DNA of 21,684 nt from a virus: the IMG/VR virus record IMGVR_UViG_3300050120_000013, positions 1 through 21,684 of that record; one strand, given 5' to 3'. Under the pieces are notes generated by a model. It did not search any database. It was given only the letters and a program-made list of their open reading frames with translations, and had not been told where the DNA came from. How positions within the stretch are numbered: the stretch's first letter is position 1; each line of letters opens with the position of its first letter. This document shows positions 13,771-21,002 of the stretch, one piece after another. A program made the translations under genes and the position numbers.

Positions 13771-13950
13771 TTATTCTTCCGTTTTCTTCGTGTATTTGCG
13801 CTTTGCAGTCGGCTCTACTGCGGGGGTGTCACTCGAGTTTTCGTCGAAAACCTCATGGTCTTCGTTTAGGTCAGACTCGTTGATCACGATGTAGCCATGC
13901 TGGTTGTCGTCAGAGACTGGCGACACCACCTTTACTGTTGGGCAATGCAT
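13771..13950 (-). CDS. Small acidic phage protein, 59 aa
   Basis: The frame from ATG 13950 to TAA 13773-13771 encodes 59 residues, starting MHCPTVKVVSPVSDDNQHGY, then I-V-I-N-E-S-D-L-N-E-D-H-E-V-F-D-E-N, and ending in a Lys-rich stretch (A-K-R-K-Y-T-K-K-T-E-E). GGAG precedes the start at a spacing of 6-7 bases. Small phage proteins with V-K-V-V ... I-V-I-N-x-S-D-F/L ... E-H/V-x-x occur next to capsid genes in many phages; their role is unknown. It is the first gene after the terminator at 13966-13991 and ends 2 bases before the adaptor start, so it is translated with the neck genes. Confidence 0.72.
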   Translation of the reverse strand: MHCPTVKVVSPVSDDNQHGYIVINESDLNEDHEVFDENSSDTPAVEPTAKRKYTKKTEE

Positions 13951-13965
13951 GTGCGCTCCAATGCG

Positions 13966-13991
13966 AAAAGCCCGCGCTAGGGCGGGCTTTT
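13966..13991 (-). terminator. Rho-independent terminator after the capsid/HNH genes
   Basis: Plus-strand aaaagcccgc (13966-13975), loop gctagg and gcgggctttt (13982-13991) form a perfect 10-bp stem that is symmetrical and so could stop transcription in both directions. It begins about 20 bases after the HNH endonuclease stop and lies just upstream of the 59-aa gene. Confidence 0.85.
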
Positions 13992-14010
13992 GCTGTGTGA
14001 TTTGTGATGC

Positions 14011-14682
14011 TCAGTCTTGCTCTGCTGCTTTCTTTGCGCGCTTCGTTTCCCACGCCTTCAAAGCTCTCGCGCTGCGCTGCTCCTGCGTCTGCGATGCGGC
14101 GAAAGCGGTCAATTTCTCTTTCGTCTCGGCAGAGTGCTTTCTCGCCAACGCGGCGAGACGCATTCTTTCCTTCGTTTCAGGCGAGTGGGTCTTGCCAGTC
14201 ATCGTGCCGGGGCGCCCTTTGTTGGCGGCGATTACTTTGGCGATATGTTCGGGAGACTTGGGCTTGCCCTTAAGACCATGACTGATCTTTTCGCGTTCGT
14301 GCTGAGGAGCCACACGTCCGCGATTTCCAGCCCATATCTTGGCCATCATATCGGGACAGCGCGGGACGCCTTTGCGCGACTCGCTCAGCGCTTGCGCAAT
14401 CAATCTTCTCACCCAGCCGAATGCCTTGTTGCATGGGCGCATTCCACGATTACTCATGGTCATCGCCATCATGCCGAAAACCAGACCACGCTCAGTCGGG
14501 TACATTTTGACGAGCAATTTGTGTGCAACGAAATGCTCTTCCGCCGTCAGACGAACAAGGTTATCTGATTTGTCGGTGCCACCCATGCAGCGCGGAATGA
14601 CGTGATGAATCTCGGTGTATTCAGTGGCGCGCCTATTGGTCGCGCGCGCCATCAACCGATCATAAATCTTCGAGTAATCCAT
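14011..14682 (-). CDS. HNH homing endonuclease with NUMOD3 repeats
   Basis: The start is chosen at ATG 14682 (223 residues, MDYSKIYDRLMARATNRR), the usual beginning of this family; an in-frame ATG at 14721 adds 13 residues. Neither has a strong ribosome-binding site. The HNH motif is clear: E-I-H-H-V-I-P-R-C-M-G-G near residues 24-35, D-N-L-V-R-L-T near 40-46 and E-E-H-F-V-A-H-K-L-L near 48-57. The rest has NUMOD3-type repeats (S-P-E-H-I-A-K-V, S-P-E-T-K-E-R-M, S-A-E-T-K-E-K-L). It sits directly after the capsid gene and before a terminator, a known target zone for such mobile genes. It moves by cutting related phage DNA lacking it; it has no virion role. Confidence 0.9.
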   Translation of the reverse strand: MDYSKIYDRLMARATNRRATEYTEIHHVIPRCMGGTDKSDNLVRLTAEEHFVAHKLLVKMYPTERGLVFGMMAMTMSNRGMRPCNKAFGWVRRLIAQALSESRKGVPRCPDMMAKIWAGNRGRVAPQHEREKISHGLKGKPKSPEHIAKVIAANKGRPGTMTGKTHSPETKERMRLAALARKHSAETKEKLTAFAASQTQEQRSARALKAWETKRAKKAAEQD

Positions 14683-14768
14683 GCGGGAAATGAGAGCCGG
14701 CAGTAGTTTGACGGCCCTCATTGTACCGTCAATTCATGCAAAATAGCACGAATTTATTACAACCAAAA

Positions 14769-16040
14769 TCAGCTGAACAACGTGGCAATATGATTGGATT
14801 TGATGGCTTGAACGCCCCACGCCAATCTCACATGATAAACTAATTGCAAGAATTGGCGATACACGGCCACGTCGAATACGAGTTTCGTCACCGGATCCGT
14901 AACCTGAATCACGTCATCGGCCATATCCATCGCCTGACCATCCGGACCAACCGGCATTGCAGGCGCGCGGGTGATCAATTGAATGGCAGAGCGGGTGAAG
15001 GAAACGTTCGGCGTTGCCGATGCACCTACCGTAACCGCGGTTGCCGAGCCAGCGATGGCCTGACGCAGGCCGGGCGCAGCCAGCGAGATTGCCCCCGGAG
15101 CCGAAATTCCTACCTGCACTACGTACTTGTTTGTGTCGCCAGCGAACGTAACCGTATCGCCAGCGAGAACGGTACCGGTACCGGTGATCAGGTTGATGGT
15201 CTGCGCGCCGACGGCATAACCTGCCGTGTCAGTCGTGTAACTCGCGCCAGTGCCCTTCGTGACGGCCTGAACGGCGTTCGAGTTGTGCAGCATCTGGCCT
15301 TCCAACTCGCCGATGGTGCCTTGGCGGAGCAGTTCGGATGTGCCAGCTTCGTTCACCTTGAACAGCACGTTTTGCTTGCCGCGAAGGTTGGCCATTGCAG
15401 CCGAGCCCATCACCATATGCAGATCAGTCTGCGGCGCGCCGTTATCGTCCAGGATCTTGCGAACCTGTGCGATGTCCGACAGATCGCCAGCCGTGCCGAA
15501 CGGTGCCGTGCCAGGCGTACCATAGGCACGCGAGGAGTTTTGGTATGCAGTCGTCCACAGATCCGTCTCGATCTGGTTTGACAGCGTGCGGAACGCCTGC
15601 GCGAACTGGTTCATCAGCAAGCCGCCGTAGCTGCCTGCGTTGATCAAGCCGCGTTGCTCTTCACCATTCCAGCGGATCGGATAGTGCTTCGACTTGCTGA
15701 TGGTCATGGTCACGTTGCCAACCGTTTCGTCGCCTTCATTCGGCGCGGTAACAGCAGGCGTATTGTCTGCCAGAGCGGCTTGCGGTGCGATCGGGATCAT
15801 GATCGTCTGATTCAGCGCGGCACGTTCGCCCGAGCTATTGCGTGATACTGCAGGGATAAAGCCGACCAGTTCGCGCGAGACGACGTCCAGTGCTTCATAG
15901 ATCGTCGGCACGAGACCGGTCAAGGTGTTCGCGCCCAACACGAGACCTTGACGGGCCATGAAGTTGAACAAGTGCGCATGCGCAATCAGCGCATAGGCAC
16001 GAATGTGCAACTTGACTTTGGAAAGGGAAGACGTTTTCAC
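14769..16040 (-). CDS. Major capsid protein, P22-coat-like
   Basis: The 423-residue product is read from GTG 16040, which has AGGA 7 bases upstream; the later ATG at 15959 lacks a ribosome-binding site. The N-terminal arm is basic (K-V-K-L-H-I-R). The region A-N-T-L-T-G-L-V-P-T-I-Y-E-A-L-D-V-V-S-R-E-L-V-G-F-I-P-A-V is characteristic of P22-coat-like capsids. The body includes M-V-M-G-S-A-A-M-A-N-L-R-G. A Gly/Thr/Val-rich segment (about residues 270-345) could be an I-domain-like insertion. It follows a scaffold gene and precedes the HNH gene. The fold would be the HK97 type. Confidence is high for the role, good for the family. Confidence 0.9.
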   Translation of the reverse strand: MKTSSLSKVKLHIRAYALIAHAHLFNFMARQGLVLGANTLTGLVPTIYEALDVVSRELVGFIPAVSRNSSGERAALNQTIMIPIAPQAALADNTPAVTAPNEGDETVGNVTMTISKSKHYPIRWNGEEQRGLINAGSYGGLLMNQFAQAFRTLSNQIETDLWTTAYQNSSRAYGTPGTAPFGTAGDLSDIAQVRKILDDNGAPQTDLHMVMGSAAMANLRGKQNVLFKVNEAGTSELLRQGTIGELEGQMLHNSNAVQAVTKGTGASYTTDTAGYAVGAQTINLITGTGTVLAGDTVTFAGDTNKYVVQVGISAPGAISLAAPGLRQAIAGSATAVTVGASATPNVSFTRSAIQLITRAPAMPVGPDGQAMDMADDVIQVTDPVTKLVFDVAVYRQFLQLVYHVRLAWGVQAIKSNHIATLFS

Positions 16041-16147
16041 AGGAAAATCCTAAAGTTGAGTGAGATGAATTAGCGAAACAGGTAGGCCATCCAGCCCGAA
16101 GCGCCATTCCTCATCCAAGGTCTGGCCAGATGCTGCGTGATGTGCAA

Positions 16148-16957
16148 TCAGTCGTTGAGCGTTGCTTTGCCGCCGCGTACGTCTGCGGCAACCTGGGCTT
16201 GTCTCGTGGGATCAAACGTGTTGAACTCGGCGCGCGAATACGCTTTCTTGCCGCCCGAGCCGGCGCCACCGCTGGCACCCGACCCGCTCGCGCCCGAGCC
16301 CTTCATGATCTGGTCGCGGTGCGGGTAGTTCTCGACAAGCGTTTCGAGTGCTTCATCGAAATCAGCGAGATCGCCGGGGCGAACGCGGGAGAAAATCTTG
16401 TTGCCGGTCGCGTCATACGCAACCGTTTTTCCTTCTTCAATCTTGAATGCCTTGCCGAAAGCGGCTTTGGCTATGTCGCCGGGAATGGCGAGCTTGTCAG
16501 TGATGAATTTGGACCGATCGAAGCTGCCGCCAATGCGCTCGTCATAAAGCGTGGCTTGCAGGCCATCGCGCTCGGCTTTAGTGCGCGTGAGCTCTTCCGC
16601 ATGCGACTTGTTGGCCGCCGTAACCTGCTCTTCAGCGGCACGTTTGGCTGCGGCCTTGATCTCTTCGACCTTGCTAGCAGTCATCAAGTCGCCATCCTTG
16701 ATGTTCTTAATGGTCTCAAGCGCTTTGCGCGCTGCATCAGCGTCCTCGATGCCATCGAACAACTTGGCGCGCGCCTCGGCAGCTTCCTTGGCTTCTCGAT
16801 GCGTCTTCGCTTCGCCGTTAAGGCGCGAAATGGTGCCGATCGTGCTATCACCGTCGAACGGTGTTTCCTTGCCGTCGGCGTGAACGAAAACCGGCAATTT
16901 CTGGCCGTTTACTTCTTGAATAACGATACGGCCTTCAGCGTCGTACTTAAATGGCAT
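16148..16957 (-). CDS. Capsid scaffold protein (Lys/Glu/Ala-rich)
   Basis: The start is ATG 16957 (269 residues, MPFKYDAEGRIVIQEVNGQK), preceded by AAGGAAAG at good spacing. An in-frame start at 17002 lies in a stretch without a ribosome-binding site. Residues about 50-160 are strongly helical and charged (R-E-A-K-E-A-A-E-A-R-A-K-L, I-K-A-A-A-K-R-A-A-E-E-Q-V), followed by a Ser/Gly-rich linker (G-S-G-A-S-G-S-G) and a C-terminal end rich in basic residues that would bind the capsid protein. This composition and place, between portal and capsid, indicate an internal scaffold. No protease domain is visible. The intergenic 107 bases to the capsid gene (16041-16147) hold nothing clear. Confidence 0.82.
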   Translation of the reverse strand: MPFKYDAEGRIVIQEVNGQKLPVFVHADGKETPFDGDSTIGTISRLNGEAKTHREAKEAAEARAKLFDGIEDADAARKALETIKNIKDGDLMTASKVEEIKAAAKRAAEEQVTAANKSHAEELTRTKAERDGLQATLYDERIGGSFDRSKFITDKLAIPGDIAKAAFGKAFKIEEGKTVAYDATGNKIFSRVRPGDLADFDEALETLVENYPHRDQIMKGSGASGSGASGGAGSGGKKAYSRAEFNTFDPTRQAQVAADVRGGKATLND

Positions 16958-17032
16958 GATCTTTCCTTGGTCATCCGACCGTTTTCGAGCCATCCGGCCC
17001 AATACGCCGTGCCTATCCAGGCGAGCGGCAAT

Positions 17033-17066
17033 AAAAAAGCCGCAGGACCATGAGGTCGTGCGGCTT
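17033..17066 (-). terminator. Rho-independent terminator after the portal gene
   Basis: On the minus strand an 8-bp stem (AAGCCGCA/TGCGGCTT) extended by a GACC/GGTC inner stem with one mismatch is followed by six T residues (plus-strand aaaaaa 17033-17038). It begins 20 bases after the portal stop and lies about 75 bases before the scaffold start, so head genes may be transcribed in separate amounts. Confidence 0.82.
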
Positions 17067-17085
17067 ATGACTACGTTGAAACAGA

Positions 17086-18483
17086 TCAGGTGTCTTTAAT
17101 CTGGACTTGCCCGTTGTTGGCTTTGACAACGTTCTGCCCGATGCGCAATTTTTCGTCGTCCCACTTGCGCTCAGGACTGATCACGCCGCGGCGTTGCGCC
17201 TCGGCAAAGAGCGATTCATCCGAGAACGTGCCGTCAACATTCATGTCTCGCAGCAGTTCGAGTGACGCTTCCGCAAGGGATGCGACTCCAAAATCGTTGA
17301 ATATTTCGACGTGGCCGCCTTCGGCTTCCTTCACCCATTCAGCCATCAGTTGAAGGGCCGCATCCAGCGCATCCTCTTCATCCTGGATGATCCGCTGCAA
17401 GGTGCACATGCCGGCTTCGTTGTCGGCCATTGTGTGCGCGACCGTCATGTTGCCGGGCTTGATCACCAGCAACTCGGCGCCGACCTGACGCATGCGGTCT
17501 TCCATCGCCGCGAGTTCATCGGCGCCTGCTTCGATCGCTTTGCCAGTGTGTTCAACGAACTTAAGGTCGCCGTCTGGATCATCGGATTTGACTGCCGAAG
17601 ACGCGCCGACCGTAATCGGGTTGTCACCCAGCATTTTCGCGAACAGAATCGGGATGCGCGCGACGTGCAGGATCGTCTGCTGATCAGATTTGCTCTGCCA
17701 GTGCTCGACATTCATGTGAGCGAGCTCAACAAGCGGCGGCACAGCCTGCATGAAGCCCGTCCGACGGCCATAGACCGGTACAAACGGGATTTTCTGAATG
17801 GTTGTCTCGCCTTCGTCGTGGAGAACCCAGTCTTTCTTGCCGGATGCATCGGGCTTTTCGGACTCGCGCCAGACTTCCCATTTTCCCGGATAGAGCACAC
17901 GCACCTGTTCGATTTCCACCTCACCGAACGGCCCATCAGGTACCGAAACGACTTCAAGAAATCGAAATTGCGTTAGCGTCTGAACGCCGTTGATGCGCTC
18001 AGCACGCCAGCCGAGAATGCTTTGCGCGTGGATATGGACAAAGTATGGGCGCACCCCGGCAGCGGCTTCGTCAGCCTTTGTTCTCAAGCCGCCCGCATTC
18101 GGGAAGTCGACAAGAATGCCGCACAATCCGTAGGAAATCGCGTGAAAACAGACTGCCGCCGCAAACGCATGCAGGTTGTGTCCCTGCAGATCGATGTCGC
18201 TGGACCATTCAACGATTCGAGGCGGCACATCCTCGCCCAGCGTGACGGGCTTCGAGAAAGGTTTGCCGGTGAGAACCTCACACGTGCGGCCAAAGGCCGG
18301 GAAGAGGGTCGCCGTACTCAGCCGGTTCGTGTACGAATCACTGGTCTCGTTCGGCCACTTCGGCAGATACGTGTTACCGGCCTTGCGCATTGCCGTCGTG
18401 CCGCCAAGCAATGCGGTGATGATTGGATAGTTCTCCGCCATCGCCTCAACTGCTGGCGTTTGATCTCGAACGGTCGATGTCAT
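17086..18483 (-). CDS. Portal protein (DUF4055-like)
   Basis: The 465-residue protein is the DNA entry ring of the head. It begins MTSTVRDQTPAVEAMAENYP and contains G-T-T-A-M-R-K-A-G, F-P-A-F-G-R-T-C-E-V-L-T-G-K-P-F, then Y-G-L-C-G-I-L-V-D-F-P and R-P-Y-F-V-H-I-H-A-Q-S-I-L-G-W-R. These are signatures of the DUF4055 portal family. The C-terminal half includes L-L-V-I-K-P-G-N-M-T-V-A-H-T, with a helical tail. It lies downstream of the large terminase with one small gene between, the usual packaging order. There is a terminator after it. The start has no strong ribosome-binding site (AGG about 11 bases upstream). No abnormalities. Confidence 0.88.
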   Translation of the reverse strand: MTSTVRDQTPAVEAMAENYPIITALLGGTTAMRKAGNTYLPKWPNETSDSYTNRLSTATLFPAFGRTCEVLTGKPFSKPVTLGEDVPPRIVEWSSDIDLQGHNLHAFAAAVCFHAISYGLCGILVDFPNAGGLRTKADEAAAGVRPYFVHIHAQSILGWRAERINGVQTLTQFRFLEVVSVPDGPFGEVEIEQVRVLYPGKWEVWRESEKPDASGKKDWVLHDEGETTIQKIPFVPVYGRRTGFMQAVPPLVELAHMNVEHWQSKSDQQTILHVARIPILFAKMLGDNPITVGASSAVKSDDPDGDLKFVEHTGKAIEAGADELAAMEDRMRQVGAELLVIKPGNMTVAHTMADNEAGMCTLQRIIQDEEDALDAALQLMAEWVKEAEGGHVEIFNDFGVASLAEASLELLRDMNVDGTFSDESLFAEAQRRGVISPERKWDDEKLRIGQNVVKANNGQVQIKDT

Positions 18484-18524
18484 GCGGAATGTGCCTGTTG
18501 ATTACTTCGAAAGCGCAACTAAAT

Positions 18525-18794
18525 TCATTCAACTGACTCGTACGTCAGCGCGAAAATCCCAGGCTTACAGGGATAGAGTTCGCCCTTCACGCCCCGGATG
18601 ATCCAGTCACCCGAGCTTGCGTGCATCACCCCCTCGAGAGTTCGAATATCAGCGCTATTGAACGGCTCGTTGAGTCTGCCGGCATAAGTAACAACCTCAT
18701 TGTCCGAGATAGCCTTGTCCAGCCATTCGGGGATCCATCGACTAGATCCGACCTCAAACGCCTCGATCACAACAGGCTTTTTGCGAAATTTCAT
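18525..18794 (-). CDS. Small conserved phage protein (89 aa)
   Basis: The 89-residue protein starts MKFRKKPVVIEAFEVGSSR and has G-D-W-I-I-R-G-V-K-G-E-L-Y-P-C-K-P-G-I-F near the end. Proteins of this exact pattern (M-K-F-R-K-K-P-V-V-I-E-A ... D-W-I-I-x-G-V-x-G-E-x-Y-P-C-K-P-D/G-I-F) are frequent in tailed phages of many hosts, with no assigned function. GAGG lies 5 bases before the ATG, within the 7-base gap after the large terminase. It seems a genuine gene of the packaging operon rather than an artefact. Suggested roles are not supported by sequence. Confidence 0.85.
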   Translation of the reverse strand: MKFRKKPVVIEAFEVGSSRWIPEWLDKAISDNEVVTYAGRLNEPFNSADIRTLEGVMHASSGDWIIRGVKGELYPCKPGIFALTYESVE

Positions 18795-18801
18795 AAGAAC
18801 C

Positions 18802-20121
18802 TCATGCGCTCAATGGGCGAACGGTTGTGGTGCGCTTGATGCTCGGCCATTCGACGTCCACGCAATAACCAATGGCCGTCGTAATGTGCTGATACTTGTT
18901 CTTTTGGTCTTCCTGAAACGTCGATCCTTCTTGCAACTGGACCGTCGCCAGGCCCTTGTCGCACCACTTGGCGGTTATTGGATTGACGAACAAGCTGCGG
19001 AATCCATCGGCCGTGCAAATCTTTGCTCGCACTGCGTTCTGACGATCCTTGATTGCCGGCGCGGCGGCCTTTACCTTGCGCACGAACTTCCAGTTATGCG
19101 CCTTCAGTACGCCTTCGATGTCCGTGTAATCGGACGCATGGCCGTGTTTCTCGCCAGCTCGCCCAGCAGGATCGCCGTAGATCAATACTTCGCGGTTCTG
19201 ATGATTGACGTACTTTTCAACGAATTCCGTCGCGGACTGCTTCGATATGGCGCTCGTCAGTACTATTTCATCCAACAGATAGAGCCCGTTATTGCGGCGC
19301 ACTCCAATCGCGGAAGACAGCGGCGTAAAGTTCTGGTCGTGCATCCACAGAAGCTGCTCATGCGGCTCAATGCGCGCGTCCGTGTGGTTGGTGCGGTCGT
19401 AGTCCTCGTAGATCCGGCCCGTAGCGGTCTCGAACGACGCTTCGAACTCCTGCCGGAACTGCTTCGCCGACATCGCGCGCTTCATGGCGTCCATGACGTC
19501 TGGCGGCAGAATCTCGGCTGACTTCCAATGAAAGACCCTGAAGTTGGGATCTTCGCCAGACTCAGCCTGCATGCACAGGTCATAGTAATGATTCAGGCCA
19601 TCGGGCACGCCGAGCAGCCAGCACCACGCCCGATAGTCAGGCATGGTCGGGTTGACCGTGTTCAGCGCGGGCAGAATGTTTGCCTCCCAAGCTTCGGGCT
19701 TGATGTCGGCAAATTCATCGATCCCGCCGCCGGTCCAAGGGATACCCTCGATACGCTGCGGTTTATCAAGGCCGATGACGTGGATCTCGCTGCCGTTATC
19801 CAGGTAGATGATCAGGTCAGACTCAGACGGCCTGCGACTGTGCATGCAGCAGAGTGCGAATGCCTTCAGGTCATCCCAAAATATCTTCTTCGCTTGCGCG
19901 TGCGTCGGCGCCGCGGCAAAGTACATGCCGGGGTAGGCAAATGCCTGCTTCGTCAAAAATCGCTTGAACCGCTCAGTTTTTCCGCTTCGGCGCCCGGCGG
20001 GAACGAGCGGGAACCGTATTCCCTGCGCGACAGCAGCAACCAGCGCGAGCTGTACTGGATGATCCTTGAGCGCGTACCAGCGCGCTAGCTGGCGATCCAG
20101 CATCAGGTTGCCGGTGTTCAT
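18802..20121 (-). CDS. terL: Terminase large subunit
   Basis: This ATP-driven motor and nuclease packages DNA into the head. The 439-residue protein has the Walker A motif G-R-R-S-G-K-T at about 43-49, Walker B G-G-I-D-E-F near 132-137, and a nuclease domain with H-D-Q-N-F near 261-265, L-I-Y-G-D-P-A-G-R-A-G near 313-322 and H-I-T-T-A-I-G-Y-C-V-D near 412-422. All key acids of an RNase-H-like nuclease are present. Its start overlaps the small-subunit stop by 4 bases (ATGA), showing translational coupling. It is followed 7 bases later by the 89-aa gene. Length is typical. Confidence is high. Confidence 0.95.
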   Translation of the reverse strand: MNTGNLMLDRQLARWYALKDHPVQLALVAAVAQGIRFPLVPAGRRSGKTERFKRFLTKQAFAYPGMYFAAAPTHAQAKKIFWDDLKAFALCCMHSRRPSESDLIIYLDNGSEIHVIGLDKPQRIEGIPWTGGGIDEFADIKPEAWEANILPALNTVNPTMPDYRAWCWLLGVPDGLNHYYDLCMQAESGEDPNFRVFHWKSAEILPPDVMDAMKRAMSAKQFRQEFEASFETATGRIYEDYDRTNHTDARIEPHEQLLWMHDQNFTPLSSAIGVRRNNGLYLLDEIVLTSAISKQSATEFVEKYVNHQNREVLIYGDPAGRAGEKHGHASDYTDIEGVLKAHNWKFVRKVKAAAPAIKDRQNAVRAKICTADGFRSLFVNPITAKWCDKGLATVQLQEGSTFQEDQKNKYQHITTAIGYCVDVEWPSIKRTTTVRPLSA

Positions 20122-20921
20122 GAGGGCAGCTTCGCTATTAGATCGGCCAATAGTTTGGCGTTCGAGTTTCCGCCGCCCTTCTCGATCAATGCCAACTCAG
20201 CCTTGCGCTTCTCGATCTCCAGAGTCTTGATCTCTTCATCGAGGCTCTTGCGTAGACGGTCGTTCTCAAGCCGCAGCTTCTCGGCAGCAAGTGCTTTGCC
20301 GGTGTCGTCGCGCTTATCGTTGTACAAGCCATAGATGCGAGATATTGCGTCGAGCGCCTTCAGCCGGTCGTCAACGAGCGCCTTCAGTCCATCCTTGCCT
20401 TGATGCACGCCGGCATAGAGTCGCCGCGCCGCACCCTTCAATCGACGCGTATCGTGGACATGCACCTTCCCGCGACCTTCGCCGCCACATTCCGGGCATT
20501 CAGGGTGTGGCTCGCGGCTGAACACGAAGCCGAAGCCACCATCGCAGGACGGAGGCGGCTTGTCGTTCTCGTCAGCGTCGCGCTGTTCCTTCTCGAATTC
20601 CCCGTGCGTCCACTGATATGAATGGTTCTCGCCCCAGCAATGACGGCAGTTGTCGCGCCGATACTCGACGATCTCGTTCACATCGACGTTCGCCAGATCC
20701 CACCAGCGTTGCGCGATCATTTCGGGGGTGATCGCAGTCGATGCCGCGATCTCCTTGCGACGCTGCGCCAGATATTCTTGAACTGGAGTTTTCTGGAGCA
20801 GTTGATACGCCTGCGAATCTGCCCATTTCGGGCTGTACCCGGCCCGGATCGCCGCTTGTGTGGCGTTCAAGTCGACCTGATACTCATCCACGAAGCGGCG
20901 CTGCTTATCAGTCAGCGCCAT
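20118..20921 (-). CDS. terS: Terminase small subunit with zinc-ribbon-like insert
   Basis: This subunit recognises the phage DNA for packaging. The start ATG 20921 is preceded by AGGAAGAG. The N-terminal helix-turn-helix region reads L-T-D-K-Q-R-R-F-V-D-E-Y-Q-V-D-L-N-A-T-Q-A-A-I-R-A-G-Y, the signature of the Terminase_2 family, followed by Y-Q-L-L-Q-K-T-P-V-Q-E-Y-L. Residues about 91-150 contain C-R-H-C-W-G and C-P-E-C-G-G (Cys 92, 95, 142, 145), a likely zinc site. The C-terminus (205-250) is a charged coiled coil (R-L-E-N-D-R-L-R-K-S-L-D-E-E-I). At 267 residues it is longer than the usual 140-180, because of the insert and coiled coil. Followed by terL with ATGA overlap. Confidence 0.9.
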   Translation of the reverse strand: MALTDKQRRFVDEYQVDLNATQAAIRAGYSPKWADSQAYQLLQKTPVQEYLAQRRKEIAASTAITPEMIAQRWWDLANVDVNEIVEYRRDNCRHCWGENHSYQWTHGEFEKEQRDADENDKPPPSCDGGFGFVFSREPHPECPECGGEGRGKVHVHDTRRLKGAARRLYAGVHQGKDGLKALVDDRLKALDAISRIYGLYNDKRDDTGKALAAEKLRLENDRLRKSLDEEIKTLEIEKRKAELALIEKGGGNSNAKLLADLIAKLPS

Positions 20922-20940
20922 GACTCTCTTCCTAAATCAT

Positions 20941-20951
20941 CAATCCGGCAC
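20941..20951. repeat. 11-bp direct repeat CAATCCGGCAC, first copy
   Basis: CAATCCGGCAC at 20941-20951 is repeated exactly at 20984-20994, 43 bases away start to start (about four helical turns). Both copies lie in the divergent intergenic region upstream of the small terminase gene. They may be binding sites for a regulator or for the small terminase. Confidence 0.6.
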
Positions 20952-20958
20952 AGATTGT

Positions 20959-20986
20959 TTTAAAACCCCGCTTTATGGGCTTGCAA
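20959..20986 (-). promoter_or_regulatory. Candidate promoter for the packaging operon
   Basis: Minus-strand TTGCAA (20986-20981) and TTTAAA (20964-20959) are 16 bases apart and match the sigma70 boxes 4/6 each. They point to the small terminase gene. The -35 hexamer is palindromic and shared with the plus-strand promoter candidate. Confidence 0.4.
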
Positions 20987-20994
20987 TCCGGCAC
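20984..20994. repeat. 11-bp direct repeat CAATCCGGCAC, second copy
   Basis: Second exact copy of CAATCCGGCAC (first at 20941-20951). It overlaps the -35 box of the plus-strand promoter candidate and the left arm of the palindrome GGCAC-GGT-GTGCC. Confidence 0.6.
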
Positions 20995-21002
20995 GGTGTG
21001 CC
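20990..21002. promoter_or_regulatory. Candidate operator palindrome GGCACGGTGTGCC
   Basis: Arms of 5 bp (GGCAC/GTGCC) around a 3-bp centre lie between the -35 and -10 boxes of the plus-strand candidate promoter. A repressor bound here would block polymerase. The helix-turn-helix gene at 21285 is a nearby candidate partner. A 5-bp arm palindrome can arise by chance. Confidence 0.4.

Noticed and set aside
14714-14768. TTGACG and TACAAT upstream of the HNH gene as a promoter
   Set aside because: The two boxes are only one base apart, so they cannot be a normal -35/-10 pair; no suitable partner box was found at 16-18 bases.
14844-15581. 245-aa plus-strand open frame opposite the capsid gene
   Set aside because: Arg/His-rich shadow of the capsid gene with no start signal.
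16041-16147. Possible tiny gene between scaffold and capsid genes (14 codons from an ATG near 16111)
   Set aside because: Very short, no ribosome-binding site, no recognisable motif.
16130-17053. 307-aa plus-strand open frame opposite the scaffold gene
   Set aside because: Its antisense partner has a good ribosome-binding site, scaffold-like composition and proper synteny; the plus frame crosses the terminator hairpin.
18700-19521. 273-aa plus-strand open frame opposite the large terminase
   Set aside because: It overlaps the terminase motifs on the other strand and has no family features.
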